This document shows positions 24,200 through 32,856 of a stretch of DNA of 64,000 nt, one piece after another. A program made the position numbers and the translations under genes. The notes under the pieces were generated by a model. It did no database searches. It was not told where the DNA came from and worked only from the letters and a program-made list of their open reading frames with translations. Within the stretch, counting starts at the first letter, position 1; each line of letters begins with the position of its first letter. Source of the DNA: an uncultured Bacteroidota bacterium (GTDB lineage: Bacteria > Bacteroidota > Bacteroidia > Bacteroidales > P3); contig CACWPQ010000002.1 in the NCBI GenBank assembly GCA_902762805.1, positions 1 to 64,000 on the forward strand, in the 5' to 3' direction.

Positions 24200-24982
24200 A
24201 TGGCAAAAATAGAAATGGGCATTTTGGGCGGCTTCAGTGGCCGCGTGGGGACGGTGGTGGGTTACTACCGCCGCGGGGCCTGGTTCGTGCGTGCCTATCA
24301 GCCGCATATAAACGACAGGAAATCAGCGGCGCAGCTGGAGCAGCGGTCGAGGTTCAAGGCGATGATCCAATTCGCCTCGCCGGCCACGCCGGTGCTGCGC
24401 GTGGGGCTGCGGCAGGTGGCCGCCGACTGTCAGATTACCGAGGGGAATGCTTTCCTGAAAATCAACAAGGAGTGTTTTCCTAGAGAATCTAGAAATTCTA
24501 GAGCCATTGACTATCCCAGCCTGCAGTTCTCGCGGGGCTCGCTGGCGGCGCCGCAGGCGCTGCAATATGCTGTGGACGAGGGCGGTGTGCTCGCGGTGCG
24601 GTGGAGCGCCGGGGACGGTCGGCTGGCGGACCGCATACATATCTACGTCTACTGCCCGGCGGCCATGACGGGCATCGCCCTGGAGGGCGAGCGCGGACGG
24701 CACGGACTGCAGGCCCTTCTGCCACAGGACTTTGTCGGGGAGGAGCTGCACCTATGGGCTTTCGCTGCCGCTGCCGACGGGATGGTCTCCCCTACCGTCT
24801 ACGGAGCTCCGGCCACCGGGGATGCAGCGACAACGCCCCACACCCCCAACGAAGAGGCCGCACCCGATGCCTGCACCGCAGCAGCTGCACACGGAATGCC
24901 TGCAGAGGAAAGGGCACGGTGCCCGCAAGAGCAAGGTTCTCAGCGCGCGGAGCACACCGGGCGCACAGAGCGACCAACGTAG
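24200..24982 (+). CDS. DUF6266 family protein, copy 1
   Basis: The N-terminus MAKIEMGILGGFSGRVGTVV followed by INDRKSAAQLEQRSRFK matches DUF6266, a family found in Bacteroidota with no known role to me. The body has NAFLKINKECF and IDYPSLQFSRGSL, which align with IDYPALILARGPL in the second copy at 41888. The last 60 residues are low-complexity and not family-like, and overlap the 3' end of the convergent lipoprotein gene by 43 bases, so the true C-terminus may have drifted by loss of an earlier stop. Three CTAGA-type 9-mers (24480-24505) lie inside the gene. Confidence 0.75.
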   Translation: MAKIEMGILGGFSGRVGTVVGYYRRGAWFVRAYQPHINDRKSAAQLEQRSRFKAMIQFASPATPVLRVGLRQVAADCQITEGNAFLKINKECFPRESRNSRAIDYPSLQFSRGSLAAPQALQYAVDEGGVLAVRWSAGDGRLADRIHIYVYCPAAMTGIALEGERGRHGLQALLPQDFVGEELHLWAFAAAADGMVSPTVYGAPATGDAATTPHTPNEEAAPDACTAAAAHGMPAEERARCPQEQGSQRAEHTGRTERPT

Positions 24983-25629
24983 CGGTAGCTACAGAACATG
25001 AACTGGTTGGCCGAATAGATGTCGAAGTACCACGCGTAGTCCGGGTGGTCTTCGAAAAGCGACGAGGACCAGTAGCCACCGACCTTGCCCGCGGCGAGCA
25101 ACTCGGAACCGGCGCGGCGGCCGGCGGCGGGCAGGAAGAGGGTTTTGCCGTTGGTTCTGCTGGTCAGCCTGCAGCCGTAGACGTCGTTCAGCTGCGTCCA
25201 CTCGATATCGGTGTTGTCACGGAGCTCGCGCCATTCGTCGGCAGTCGGCATGCGTGCTCCGCCGCCGAACTGGGCCGTAGCGGCATCGTCGGCGGGCAGC
25301 AGGGTGATTAAGCTGTCAGGCATGCCGTAGTCGCTGTCGTTGTTGTACTTGGTCAGGGCCAATAGGCTGCCCTCGGCATCGACGGTGCAGTACCTATAGG
25401 TCTCCCAAGCATAGCTATCCTTGGACGAAATCTCGCCCCAGGCGTAGAGGTTGCCGTACTCCTCCGGCTTGGAGGCTCCGAGGTTGCAGTCGGCCCACAG
25501 CAGGCCGCTGGGCAAGCCCAGGTCCACCCAGCATACAGCGGGGTCAACAGTTTCGTCTCTGTCGCAGGCGGTCAGCGCCAGCGCGGCGCCCATGGCCACC
25601 AGGGCCAATAGTTTGAAGGTCTTTTTCAT
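24940..25629 (-). CDS. FISUMP/DUF1566-like lipoprotein
   Basis: This 229-residue protein has a lipoprotein signal peptide (ALALTAC) followed by a single domain of the type seen in Fibrobacter major paralogous proteins: WVDLGLPSGLLWADCNLGAS, GNLYAWGE, ARMPTADEWRELRDN, GKTLFLPAAGRR and GGYWSSS, ending in RSVRPVC. Such domains are C-type-lectin-like and surface-exposed; ligand unknown. It is 6 bases upstream of the EEP gene's stop on the same strand, so probably the last gene of that transcript... its start is 6 bases past that stop in transcription order. Confidence 0.85.
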   Translation of the reverse strand: MKKTFKLLALVAMGAALALTACDRDETVDPAVCWVDLGLPSGLLWADCNLGASKPEEYGNLYAWGEISSKDSYAWETYRYCTVDAEGSLLALTKYNNDSDYGMPDSLITLLPADDAATAQFGGGARMPTADEWRELRDNTDIEWTQLNDVYGCRLTSRTNGKTLFLPAAGRRAGSELLAAGKVGGYWSSSLFEDHPDYAWYFDIYSANQFMFCSYRYVGRSVRPVCSAR

Positions 25630-25635
25630 AGGTGG

Positions 25636-26625
25636 TTAATTTTGATTTCTGGAAATTTTGAGCAGCAGGGGCAGGTGGTCGCTGAGGCCGCCTTCGTAGC
25701 GGGGACCCTGGTTGGTGCGGAGGGGCCGGACGCCGGGGCGGCGCTCTTCGGGGGTGAGCAGGTGGCCGAAGCGTATCAGCTTGAGCTTGCGCACATTCCA
25801 GCTGTCGTCGGAGAGGAAAAAGACAGCGTCGATGTAGCGCCACTCGCCCTGGAACTTGTGGCTGCCCCAGTCGTCGGGCAGTCGGTAGTCGAGGTTGCGG
25901 ATGCCGTCGGGGCTGACGGTATCGCCGCGGAAGCCCATGCCGTGGGCGATGGCGGGCTCGTCGGCGGTGGAGTTCATGTCGCCCATGGCGATGACGGCGG
26001 CCTGGGGGTAGCGTTTGTGCAGCCGAAGCATTTGGCTGCGAAGCTTCTGGGCGATGCGCATGCGGTGCCGGTCGGCCTCTTCCCCACCCCGCTTGGAGGG
26101 CCAGTGGTTGAGGAAAAGGACCACGGTGTCGCCTTCGGGCGTGAGGCCTTCGACCTGTAGGATGTCGCGCGTGTAGAACCCTGACGCCGAGTCGGATACG
26201 CGTAGCGGACGGCTGTAGATGACGCGGAAGCGGTCGCGGCGGTAGAGGAGAGCGCAGTCGATGCCGCGGCGGTCGGGCGAGTCGTAGTGGACATAGCGGT
26301 AGCCGGCCTCGCGCAGGGGTGTGCCGTTGCAGAGCTCGCGCAGGACGTAGGCGTTCTCCACCTCGGCCAGGCCCACGACGTCGGGCAGCTCCATTTCGAG
26401 GAGGGTTTTGTAGAGCCCTTGGATTTTGTCGTTCAGCTTGCGGCGAGTCCAGTGGTAGTCGCCGCGTGGGGTGAAGTCGTCGTCGGCGGTGCGGGGGTCG
26501 TCGCGCGTGTCGAAGAGGTTCTCCACGTTCCACCATGCGGCGGTGAAAGAGGAGAACCCAGTTGATTGACTTTGAACCGAGAGGGTGGTCATCAGGAGCA
26601 GAAGCGGAAGGATGAGAGGCCTCAT
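25636..26625 (-). CDS. Secreted endonuclease/exonuclease/phosphatase (EEP) family protein
   Basis: This 329-residue protein has a signal peptide (MRPLILPLLLLMTTLSVQSQ) and the EEP catalytic motifs: WWNVENLFD, PDVVGLAEVEN (catalytic glutamate), RRGIDCALLYRR, VLFLNHWPSKRGG, IAMGDMNSTADEPA and GLSDHLPLLLK (catalytic histidine). It is likely a periplasmic or secreted phosphodiesterase or nuclease. The start codon overlaps the stop of the EF-hand gene (ATGA, 26622-26625), so the two are translationally coupled. An in-frame extension upstream of the ATG is antisense-like noise and was left out. Confidence 0.9.
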   Translation of the reverse strand: MRPLILPLLLLMTTLSVQSQSTGFSSFTAAWWNVENLFDTRDDPRTADDDFTPRGDYHWTRRKLNDKIQGLYKTLLEMELPDVVGLAEVENAYVLRELCNGTPLREAGYRYVHYDSPDRRGIDCALLYRRDRFRVIYSRPLRVSDSASGFYTRDILQVEGLTPEGDTVVLFLNHWPSKRGGEEADRHRMRIAQKLRSQMLRLHKRYPQAAVIAMGDMNSTADEPAIAHGMGFRGDTVSPDGIRNLDYRLPDDWGSHKFQGEWRYIDAVFFLSDDSWNVRKLKLIRFGHLLTPEERRPGVRPLRTNQGPRYEGGLSDHLPLLLKISRNQN

Positions 26626-28685
26626 TCGACAGCGGGCTCTTCGACGGGAGCCTCTTCGGAAGCGAGGTCTTCGAATACCGGGGCGGCCTCGACGGGTGCG
26701 GGCTCTTCGATTCCAACTACCAGTTCTTCCACCGGCAGGGGTTTGGGCTGCCAGGGCCAGCGGTGCTGCGTCAGCTTGAAGACAGCCAAGGCGATGGCAG
26801 CCAGCACGATGAGCCACAGCAGGCACTTCTTCCACCAGGCCATCTTCTTGTCGGCCAACGGGTCCTTGCCCACAGCCTTGGGATATTTGGCCACCTGGGT
26901 GAGCATGGAGCCGAAGGTGGTGTTGACCTTCACCATCGAGTTGATGGCCCAGCCGTTGGCGTTGAGGACGGGGCCGAGGTTGCGCTTGCGGAGCTTGAGC
27001 CAAGCCAGGAGCATGGAGGGACCGCTGATGACGATGACCACCAAAGCGATGGCAATCAGCGGGTTGTACCATGCCGAGACGAGGAACTTGGCCACGGCGG
27101 CCAGCGCCATGCCGACGGCGCCGACGGCGAGGCCGATGGCGGCGAAGATGCCGGCGAACTTGGCGATGTCGAAGGCGGGCTTGGGGGCGGCGGCGGGGTC
27201 GGCGGGCTTGCCGTCGGCGGCCTTGGCGGCCAGGTCGGTGGTGGTGGTGTCGGCCTTGGCGGTCATGTTGTCAAACTGCTTGCTCTCCTTCTCCTCGGCG
27301 CTCTTGTTGATTTTGTCGGTCACCCAGTTGCCGAACTTGCGGTAGGGGCTCCAGAAGGCCTGTCCGACGGAGATGGGGTTGTCGATGATTTTGGTGACGG
27401 TGGCGTCCCAGTCCTGGCCGTGGCGGTCGTAGAAGACGCCGTTCTTGCCCTCGCGGAAGTTGCGGATGTCGCCGGCGGTGACAACGGCGGCGATGTCCAT
27501 CTCGCCCAGGCCGGCTTTGGAGACGCAGTGGCAGTAGAGGATATACATGCCGCTCAGGCCGGCCGAAGCGAGCTGCTTGCCCATGTCGGTCACTTTGACG
27601 CAGAGCTCGCAGCAGCGCTGGTCGATATAGAGTTTGCCAGCTTGGAAGACGGCCTCGGAGCCGACGGCGCGATTATAGAAATCTTTGAAGACCACGTAGT
27701 TGTGGAGCAGCGTGAAGTAGTCGCGGCAGAGTCGCAGCAGCTTCTCCACGGGTGCGAAGGCGGCGCTATGCTCCTCGAGGCGGGCGGCGACGGCCTCGTT
27801 CATGGCGGTCTCGCCGGCGGCCTTCCAGGCGGTGTAGGCGTCGACCTTGGAGACGAGGGCGTTCCAGTCGTCCTCGTTGATGCTGTCGCCCTCGAGGGCG
27901 GCGAGCTCCTTGACCGAGGCGACGGCGGCTTTCCAAGCGGGGTTGAGCCCGTCCACGAGGGGCAGGAGGGCCTCCTTGTTGGGGCGCGCCAGGGGGTAGG
28001 CGGAAATCTCTTCGATGTTGTCGCTCAGGTTGTTGGCGCTGATGGCGGCGATGCGCTCCACCTGCACGTCGAGCGCCTCGGCGGCGTCGGCGTCGAACTG
28101 GACGAGCTTGCAGCGCATGAAATAGTCGGCCACCTTGGCGCGGACGGCGTTCACGGCGGCCTCGGCGTCGTCGCTCTTGTCGCCGAAGGGGGGCTCGAAG
28201 GGCTCGGCATTCTGGGCCGTGTACTCGGCGCGGCATTTCTCTTCGAAGATGGCCATGTATTCCACCACCTCGGCGAGCGAGATGTCCTCCTTCTCCAGCC
28301 CCAAAGCCTTGAGGATGAGGCGAGCGGAGTCGAGCACCTGCTTGCCCTCGTCGGTGTCGGGCTGGATGTCGGCGAAAGCGATGTGGTCGCGGCCCTGGAG
28401 GAGGTAGTTGAGGTCGCGGAGCACCTTCTTGAGCCACTCGGCGGCGGCGATGATTTCGTTGACGCGGATGCGGCCGTCCTTGTCGGAGTCGAGCATGGCG
28501 AGGGTCTTCTCGTCGAACTCGAGCCCTTTGACGGGGCAGCTGAGGACGGTCCAGAGCTTCTGGTCCAGCTCGTGGAGGTGGGCTATGTCGGCAGCGGTCT
28601 CGATGTTGACGCGTGCCACACCGCCGACCATGCTGAACTTCCACTGATAGCCACTTTTGGAAACAAGCTTGTTATTCTTTGACAT
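26622..28685 (-). CDS. Large EF-hand membrane protein of unknown function
   Basis: This 687-residue protein has one canonical EF-hand loop at residues 66-77 (DSDKDGRIRVNE: D, D, D, G, I and E all in place). A long helical middle part (about 80-480) follows, then two hydrophobic hairpins (about 510-565) and a C-terminal membrane helix (about 625-645, CLLWLIVLAAIALAVFKL) before a Glu/Pro/Ala-rich tail. I recognise the type from Bacteroidota genomes but no function. It lacks a signal peptide, so the EF-hand is probably cytoplasmic. It is coupled by a 4-base overlap to a secreted EEP enzyme. A minus-strand TACTTTTG at 28727-28734 is its promoter. Confidence 0.8.
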   Translation of the reverse strand: MSKNNKLVSKSGYQWKFSMVGGVARVNIETAADIAHLHELDQKLWTVLSCPVKGLEFDEKTLAMLDSDKDGRIRVNEIIAAAEWLKKVLRDLNYLLQGRDHIAFADIQPDTDEGKQVLDSARLILKALGLEKEDISLAEVVEYMAIFEEKCRAEYTAQNAEPFEPPFGDKSDDAEAAVNAVRAKVADYFMRCKLVQFDADAAEALDVQVERIAAISANNLSDNIEEISAYPLARPNKEALLPLVDGLNPAWKAAVASVKELAALEGDSINEDDWNALVSKVDAYTAWKAAGETAMNEAVAARLEEHSAAFAPVEKLLRLCRDYFTLLHNYVVFKDFYNRAVGSEAVFQAGKLYIDQRCCELCVKVTDMGKQLASAGLSGMYILYCHCVSKAGLGEMDIAAVVTAGDIRNFREGKNGVFYDRHGQDWDATVTKIIDNPISVGQAFWSPYRKFGNWVTDKINKSAEEKESKQFDNMTAKADTTTTDLAAKAADGKPADPAAAPKPAFDIAKFAGIFAAIGLAVGAVGMALAAVAKFLVSAWYNPLIAIALVVIVISGPSMLLAWLKLRKRNLGPVLNANGWAINSMVKVNTTFGSMLTQVAKYPKAVGKDPLADKKMAWWKKCLLWLIVLAAIALAVFKLTQHRWPWQPKPLPVEELVVGIEEPAPVEAAPVFEDLASEEAPVEEPAVE

Positions 28686-28726
28686 AAGTATGTTTTTTTG
28701 TTTTTGTGCAATGAAATATAGCGCTG

Positions 28727-28734
28727 CAAAAGTA
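28727..28734 (-). promoter_or_regulatory. -7 box for the EF-hand/EEP transcript
   Basis: TACTTTTG on the minus strand, 41 bases before the start codon. Confidence 0.65.
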
Positions 28735-28766
28735 CAACTTTTTTTGCAATCGGCAACAAAAAAATA

Positions 28767-29069
28767 TCACTCCACGCGCTCGAGGAGGAAACTGACGGGT
28801 CGGAAGCCGTCGTTGCAGCTGACGAGGGCGCTGTGGGGGTTGCGCATCCAGCCGTCGTAGAAGTTGCCGCGGCCGGCCGCCAACTCCTCGACAAACCAGC
28901 GCATGCTCTCCCACGCGCTGTCGCACATGCCCTCGGGCATCGCGCCACCGCGGCTGAGCCACTCCTGCCCCTCGGCGACGCAGCAGGGCTGCTCGAGGGG
29001 GTTCTCGAGGAGAAGCTGCAGGTCCTTATAGTCCGCCTTGCGCAGGGCGGTGATTTTTACATCGAACAT
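28767..29069 (-). CDS. TIGR04076 family protein
   Basis: This protein of exactly 100 residues matches the family in length and pattern: FDVKITALR at the start, CCVAEGQEWL, MPEGMCDSAWESM, GRGNFYDGWM and NDGFRPVSFLLERVE at the end. The family is small and cytoplasmic with no known function. ATG 29069 is chosen because the longer reading frame upstream is not family-like and includes a TACTTTTG promoter box. Confidence 0.85.
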   Translation of the reverse strand: MFDVKITALRKADYKDLQLLLENPLEQPCCVAEGQEWLSRGGAMPEGMCDSAWESMRWFVEELAAGRGNFYDGWMRNPHSALVSCNDGFRPVSFLLERVE

Positions 29070-29152
29070 GGCGCACTGGGTTTTAAGGCTGCAAAAGTAC
29101 GACTTTTTTTCCACAGGGCGAACTTTTTTTCTGCACATCGGAAAAAAAATCT

Positions 29153-29160
29153 TACCTTTG
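29153..29160 (+). promoter_or_regulatory. -7 box for the DUF1846 gene
   Basis: TACCTTTG matches TAnnTTTG; 75 bases before the start codon at 29236. Confidence 0.6.
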
Positions 29161-29235
29161 CCGTGAAACAAGACATCATTATATTATCAACAACTGGTTG
29201 AACAACAAGCGATTTGGCCAGAAAAGTGTGTATTT

Positions 29236-30699
29236 ATGAAACAAGGTTTTGACAACGAGAAGTATCTGCGGATACAATCCGAGCACATCAAAGAACGCAT
29301 CGGCAAGTTCGGCAACAAGCTGTATCTGGAATTCGGAGGCAAGCTTTTCGACGACTACCACGCCAGCCGCGTGCTGCCCGGGTTCGAGCCCGACAGCAAG
29401 CTGAAGATGCTGACGCAGCTGAAGGACGACGCTGAAATTGTGATTGTTATCAGTTCCCACGACATCGAGACCAACAAGGTGCGCGGCGACCTGGGCATCA
29501 CCTACGACGTCGATGTGCTGCGCCTGCGCGACGCCTTCGTGCAGCGGGGTTTTGTGGTGAACAGCGTTGTCATCACCCACTACAGCGGCCAGCCCAGCGC
29601 CACGGCCTACCGCGAGCGGCTGGAGCGGCTGGGTATAAATGTATACTATCATTATATAATAGAGGGGTACCCCACCAACGTGGAGCTCATCGCCTCGGAC
29701 GAGGGGTTTGGGAAGAACGACTACGTGGAGACCACGCGGCCGCTGGTGGTCATCACCGCCCCGGGGCCCGGGAGCGGCAAGATGGCGGTGTGCCTCAGCC
29801 AGCTCTACCAGGAGAACCGGCGCGGGGTGAAGGCCGGCTACGCCAAGTTCGAGACCTTCCCCATCTGGAGCATCCCGCTCAAACACCCCGTCAACATCGC
29901 CTACGAAGCCGCCACTGCCGACCTCAACGACGTGAACATGATCGACCCCTTCCACCTCGAAGCCTACGGCGAGACGGCAGTCAACTACAACCGCGACATC
30001 GAAATCTATCCCGTGCTGAACGCGTTGTTCGAGGGCATCTATGGCGAAAATCCCTACAAGTCGCCCACGGACATGGGTGTCAACATGGCGGGATTCTGCA
30101 TCTCGGACGACGAGGTGTGCTGCCAGGCGTCGAAGGATGAAATCATCCGCCGCTACTACACCGCCCTCTGCAGCTACGCTGAAGGCAAATCGAGCCAGAA
30201 CGAGGTGAACAAGATAGCGCTGCTGATGAAGCAGGCCAAAATCTCGACCGACGACCGCCGCACGACCCTAGCCGCCAAGGAGCGGCGCGACCAAACGGGT
30301 GTGCATGCCGCCGCCATCGAGCTGCAGGACGGCACCCTCATCACCGCCAAGACGAGCGACCTCCTCGGCGCCTGCGCCGCCCTGCTGCTCAACGCGCTGA
30401 AGCACCTGGCGGGCATCGACCACGAGGTGAAGCTCATCTCGCAGAAGATGATCGAGCCCATCCAGCACACCAAGGTCTCCATGCTCCACGGCAGCAATCC
30501 CCGCCTGCACACCGACGAGGTGCTCGTCACACTGTCGATTTTGAGCCTGCTGGACGACAACTGCCGCCGCGCGCTGGACTGCCTGCCGATGCTCGACGGC
30601 TGCCAGGTGCACACAACAGTGATGACCAGCGAAGTGGACCGCAAAATCTTCAAGAAGCTCGGCATCGGCCTCACCAGCGAACCCGTGAGGAAAGAGTAG
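29236..30699 (+). CDS. DUF1846 domain-containing protein
   Basis: The 487-residue protein matches DUF1846 over its whole length: KQGFDNEKYLRIQSEHIKER at the N-terminus, LYLEFGGKLFDDYHASRVLP, VIVISSHDIE, RPLVVITAPGPGSGKMAVCL (a P-loop-like stretch) and the C-terminal helical part. The family is widespread in Firmicutes and Bacteroidota; structures show a nucleotide-binding-like fold but the reaction is unknown. It is a single-gene unit closed by the hairpin at 30715-30758. Confidence 0.92.
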   Translation: MKQGFDNEKYLRIQSEHIKERIGKFGNKLYLEFGGKLFDDYHASRVLPGFEPDSKLKMLTQLKDDAEIVIVISSHDIETNKVRGDLGITYDVDVLRLRDAFVQRGFVVNSVVITHYSGQPSATAYRERLERLGINVYYHYIIEGYPTNVELIASDEGFGKNDYVETTRPLVVITAPGPGSGKMAVCLSQLYQENRRGVKAGYAKFETFPIWSIPLKHPVNIAYEAATADLNDVNMIDPFHLEAYGETAVNYNRDIEIYPVLNALFEGIYGENPYKSPTDMGVNMAGFCISDDEVCCQASKDEIIRRYYTALCSYAEGKSSQNEVNKIALLMKQAKISTDDRRTTLAAKERRDQTGVHAAAIELQDGTLITAKTSDLLGACAALLLNALKHLAGIDHEVKLISQKMIEPIQHTKVSMLHGSNPRLHTDEVLVTLSILSLLDDNCRRALDCLPMLDGCQVHTTVMTSEVDRKIFKKLGIGLTSEPVRKE

Positions 30700-30714
30700 G
30701 CAGACGGGCAACAG

Positions 30715-30758
30715 AAAAAAGAAGAGGTGCAGCCGATATGGGTTGCACCTCTTCTTTT
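30715..30758. terminator. Bidirectional terminator hairpin
   Basis: A stem (AGAAGAGGTGCA with TGCACCTCTTCT) is flanked by an A run on the left and a T run on the right, so it can end both the DUF1846 and the aquaporin transcripts, which converge here. Confidence 0.9.
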
Positions 30759-30775
30759 AGGTATGGAACGGGAGG

Positions 30776-31498
30776 CTACTCCTTGCAGCTCTTGCAGCAG
30801 GCGAGGCACTTGTAGGCCAGGCCGGCCAGGCCGGCACCGACGAGCGGGGCCACGATGAAGAGCCACAGCTGGCCGCAGGCGCTCCAGCCTTCGGCGTTGC
30901 TGAACAGGGCCTGGCTCAGCGAACGGGCGGGGTTGACGCTGGTGTTGGTCAGGGGGATGGAGATGAGGTGGATGAGCACCAGGGTGAGACCGATGGCCAG
31001 GCCGCCGAACTTGCCGTTCTGGTGGCTGCTGTCGGTCACGCCGAGAATGACCATCAGGAAGACGAAGGTCAGCAGGGCCTCGACCAGGAAGGCACCACCC
31101 ATGGAGACGCTCAGGTAGTCGCTATTGCCTGTGGCGGCAGCGAACTCGGCACCGTAGCCGTTGGCGGCGAAGACGCCGGTGGCACCGAGGCCGGCGGCGT
31201 TCCAGATGCAGAGCAGCACAGCACCGGCGATGACGGCGCCGACACACTGGGCCACCCAGTAGAGGAGCATGTCTTTGAGGCTCATACGGCCGTTGGCCCA
31301 CACGCCGAACGAGACGGCGGGGTTGAGGTGGGCGCCGCTGATGTGGCCCACGCCGTAGGCCATGGCGACGACGGTGAGACCGAAGGCAATGGCCACACCG
31401 AGGAAACCGACGTGCCCGAACAGCGCAGTACCGCAGCCGCCCAGCACCAGCACGAATGTACCCAGACATTCGGCAAACAACTTGTTGGTAATCTTCAT
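30776..31498 (-). CDS. aqpZ: Aquaporin Z-type water channel
   Basis: This 240-residue MIP-family channel has six membrane helices and both NPA boxes, HLNPAVS (residues 58-63) and TSVNPARS near residue 186. The conserved arginine after the second NPA, and a histidine in HLISIPLT, fit the narrow selectivity filter of water-specific aquaporins. The C-terminal tail has an unusual cysteine cluster (CLACCKSC). Monocistronic between a terminator and deoD. Confidence 0.92.
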   Translation of the reverse strand: MKITNKLFAECLGTFVLVLGGCGTALFGHVGFLGVAIAFGLTVVAMAYGVGHISGAHLNPAVSFGVWANGRMSLKDMLLYWVAQCVGAVIAGAVLLCIWNAAGLGATGVFAANGYGAEFAAATGNSDYLSVSMGGAFLVEALLTFVFLMVILGVTDSSHQNGKFGGLAIGLTLVLIHLISIPLTNTSVNPARSLSQALFSNAEGWSACGQLWLFIVAPLVGAGLAGLAYKCLACCKSCKE

Positions 31499-31576
31499 AA
31501 TATGAGTGTTTTTGAAATTAATATTATGCCGGCTTAACGAAATATTAACTTAAATATTGTACGCAGCTGCAACTTT

Positions 31577-32326
31577 TTATTTGCCGCAAGTGATGGCGAA
31601 GGCCACGTCCATCATCTTGGTGAAGGTGGTCTGCCGCTCTTCGGCGGTGGTGGCTTCGCCGGTGAGGAGATGATCGGAGACGGTGCAGATGCCCAGGGCG
31701 CGTTTTGTACTCCGATTGCTGAATTCTGACCTTTGAGTGCTGGCATAAGCGGCATTCATGTAGAGCTGCGCGATCTCCATCTCGATGGCGAGGACTCCCA
31801 TGCGCTGCCAGCGATCGTTGTGGGCGTTGGCGTCGTAGAAGAAGTCGGACGAGAGCACGTTGCCCACCTGGTGGCGGTAGCCCAGGCGCTCGCAGGCCTC
31901 GACGGCGCGGCGCGCGAGCCCGAAGTCGGCGACAGGGGCGAAGGTGCCGGTCAGCTCGTACTGCGCGGCATAGTTGGAGTTGGTGCAGGCGCCGGTGGCG
32001 ATGACGAGGTCGCCCACATGGAGGTCCTCCTGGATGGCGCCGGCGGAGCCCACGCGGACGATGGTCTGCACGTCGTAGAAGTTGAACAGCTCGTAGGTGT
32101 AGATGCCGATGGAGGGGCCGCCCATGCCGTGGCCCATGACGCTGATGCGGCGGCCGTCGTGCGTGCCGGTGTAGCCCAGCATGCCGCGCACCTGGTTGAA
32201 AAGCACGGGGTTATCGAGGTAGTTCTCGGCCATGAACTTGACGCGCAGCGGGTCGCCCGCCATGATGACGGTGTCGGCGATTTCGCCTTTCCGTGCGCCG
32301 ATGTGTGGGGTAGGTGTATTATCCAT
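31577..32326 (-). CDS. deoD: Purine-nucleoside phosphorylase, DeoD type
   Basis: The 249-residue enzyme shows TPHIGARKGEIADTVIMAGD, VMGHGMGGPSIGIYTYEL, IVRVGSAGAIQ, AIEMEIAQLYMNA and ICTVSDHLLTGE, all DeoD hallmarks of the hexameric phosphorylase that splits purine nucleosides. ATG 32326 gives the standard N-terminus (MDNTPTPHIGARKGEIAD); a longer frame upstream is not conserved. About 12 residues (STQRSEFSNRST, near 196-208) interrupt the segment between NAAYA and KRALGICTVSDH, where relatives have two or three residues; they are coded by an AT-richer patch at 31703-31741. Confidence 0.93.
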   Translation of the reverse strand: MDNTPTPHIGARKGEIADTVIMAGDPLRVKFMAENYLDNPVLFNQVRGMLGYTGTHDGRRISVMGHGMGGPSIGIYTYELFNFYDVQTIVRVGSAGAIQEDLHVGDLVIATGACTNSNYAAQYELTGTFAPVADFGLARRAVEACERLGYRHQVGNVLSSDFFYDANAHNDRWQRMGVLAIEMEIAQLYMNAAYASTQRSEFSNRSTKRALGICTVSDHLLTGEATTAEERQTTFTKMMDVAFAITCGK

Positions 32327-32455
32327 ATTCTGGTGTTTGTCGTTGTTATTCTTTATCAGTGACGTCCTTTTTAACGAAAGTTTGCAAAAAATATTGCAGC
32401 ACGAACGGGAAATGTTAGCATCCACCCCGCCCCATATCTCATATTAACAATTTCC

Positions 32456-32494
32456 CGCATTTACGTATTCACACATTCTCCCATTTGTGTATCC
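32456..32494. repeat. Octamer array at the 3' side of the AlbA_2 remnant
   Basis: Units CGCATTTA, CGTATTCA, CACATTCT, CCCATTTG run in period 8. A similar array lies at 32925-32962, so the pseudogene is bracketed by the two. Confidence 0.55.
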
Positions 32495-32856
32495 TTGGTT
32501 AAATTTGTTATTTCCCAGTGACCGCTGTAACCGCTGCCAACATAGCGGATATGTGGCATTTTGGCAATATGGCGTTTGATGGTTCTAAGGCCCTTCCCAC
32601 TTTTTTCCGATAGTTCCTCTGTTGTTATTTTAGAATTCTGTCGTATCTGACATTCAATCCAAGCATCAAGGTTTTCTTCTTGAGTGCCACCTTGAGTGCC
32701 ACCTTGAGTGCTATCCTTTTTCAGAGAGCCTGGCATATCATTGGCAAAAGCGCATATCGCTTCCTGAAACTTATCTATATTGCCTGTTGAAGTTGTCAGT
32801 TCAACGCGATAACTCTCGTCAGAATGGATTATATCATTTATTTCATCTTATGTCAT
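32461..32856 (-). pseudogene. Remnant of an AlbA_2/RecG-like putative DNA-binding protein
   Basis: An N-terminal piece (DEINDIIHSDESYRVELTTS, then KFQEAICAFANDMPG) is typical of the AlbA_2 domain of Bacteroidetes putative transcriptional regulators. It is joined directly to the family's C-terminal end (GGTQGGTQEENLDAWIE, then ITTEELSEKSGKGLRTIKRH and a winged-helix end). The central several hundred residues are missing. The presumed first codons read Met-Thr-stop-Asp, so a TAA replaces an early codon. A 91-residue internal frame from 32736 is open but would make only the C-terminal winged helix. An intact consensus promoter remains at 32881-32911. Confidence 0.8.

Noticed and set aside
32461..32736. 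Intact small winged-helix gene
   Set aside because: The homologous N-terminal piece is present just upstream in the same frame, so this is a deletion remnant, though the fragment could still be translated.
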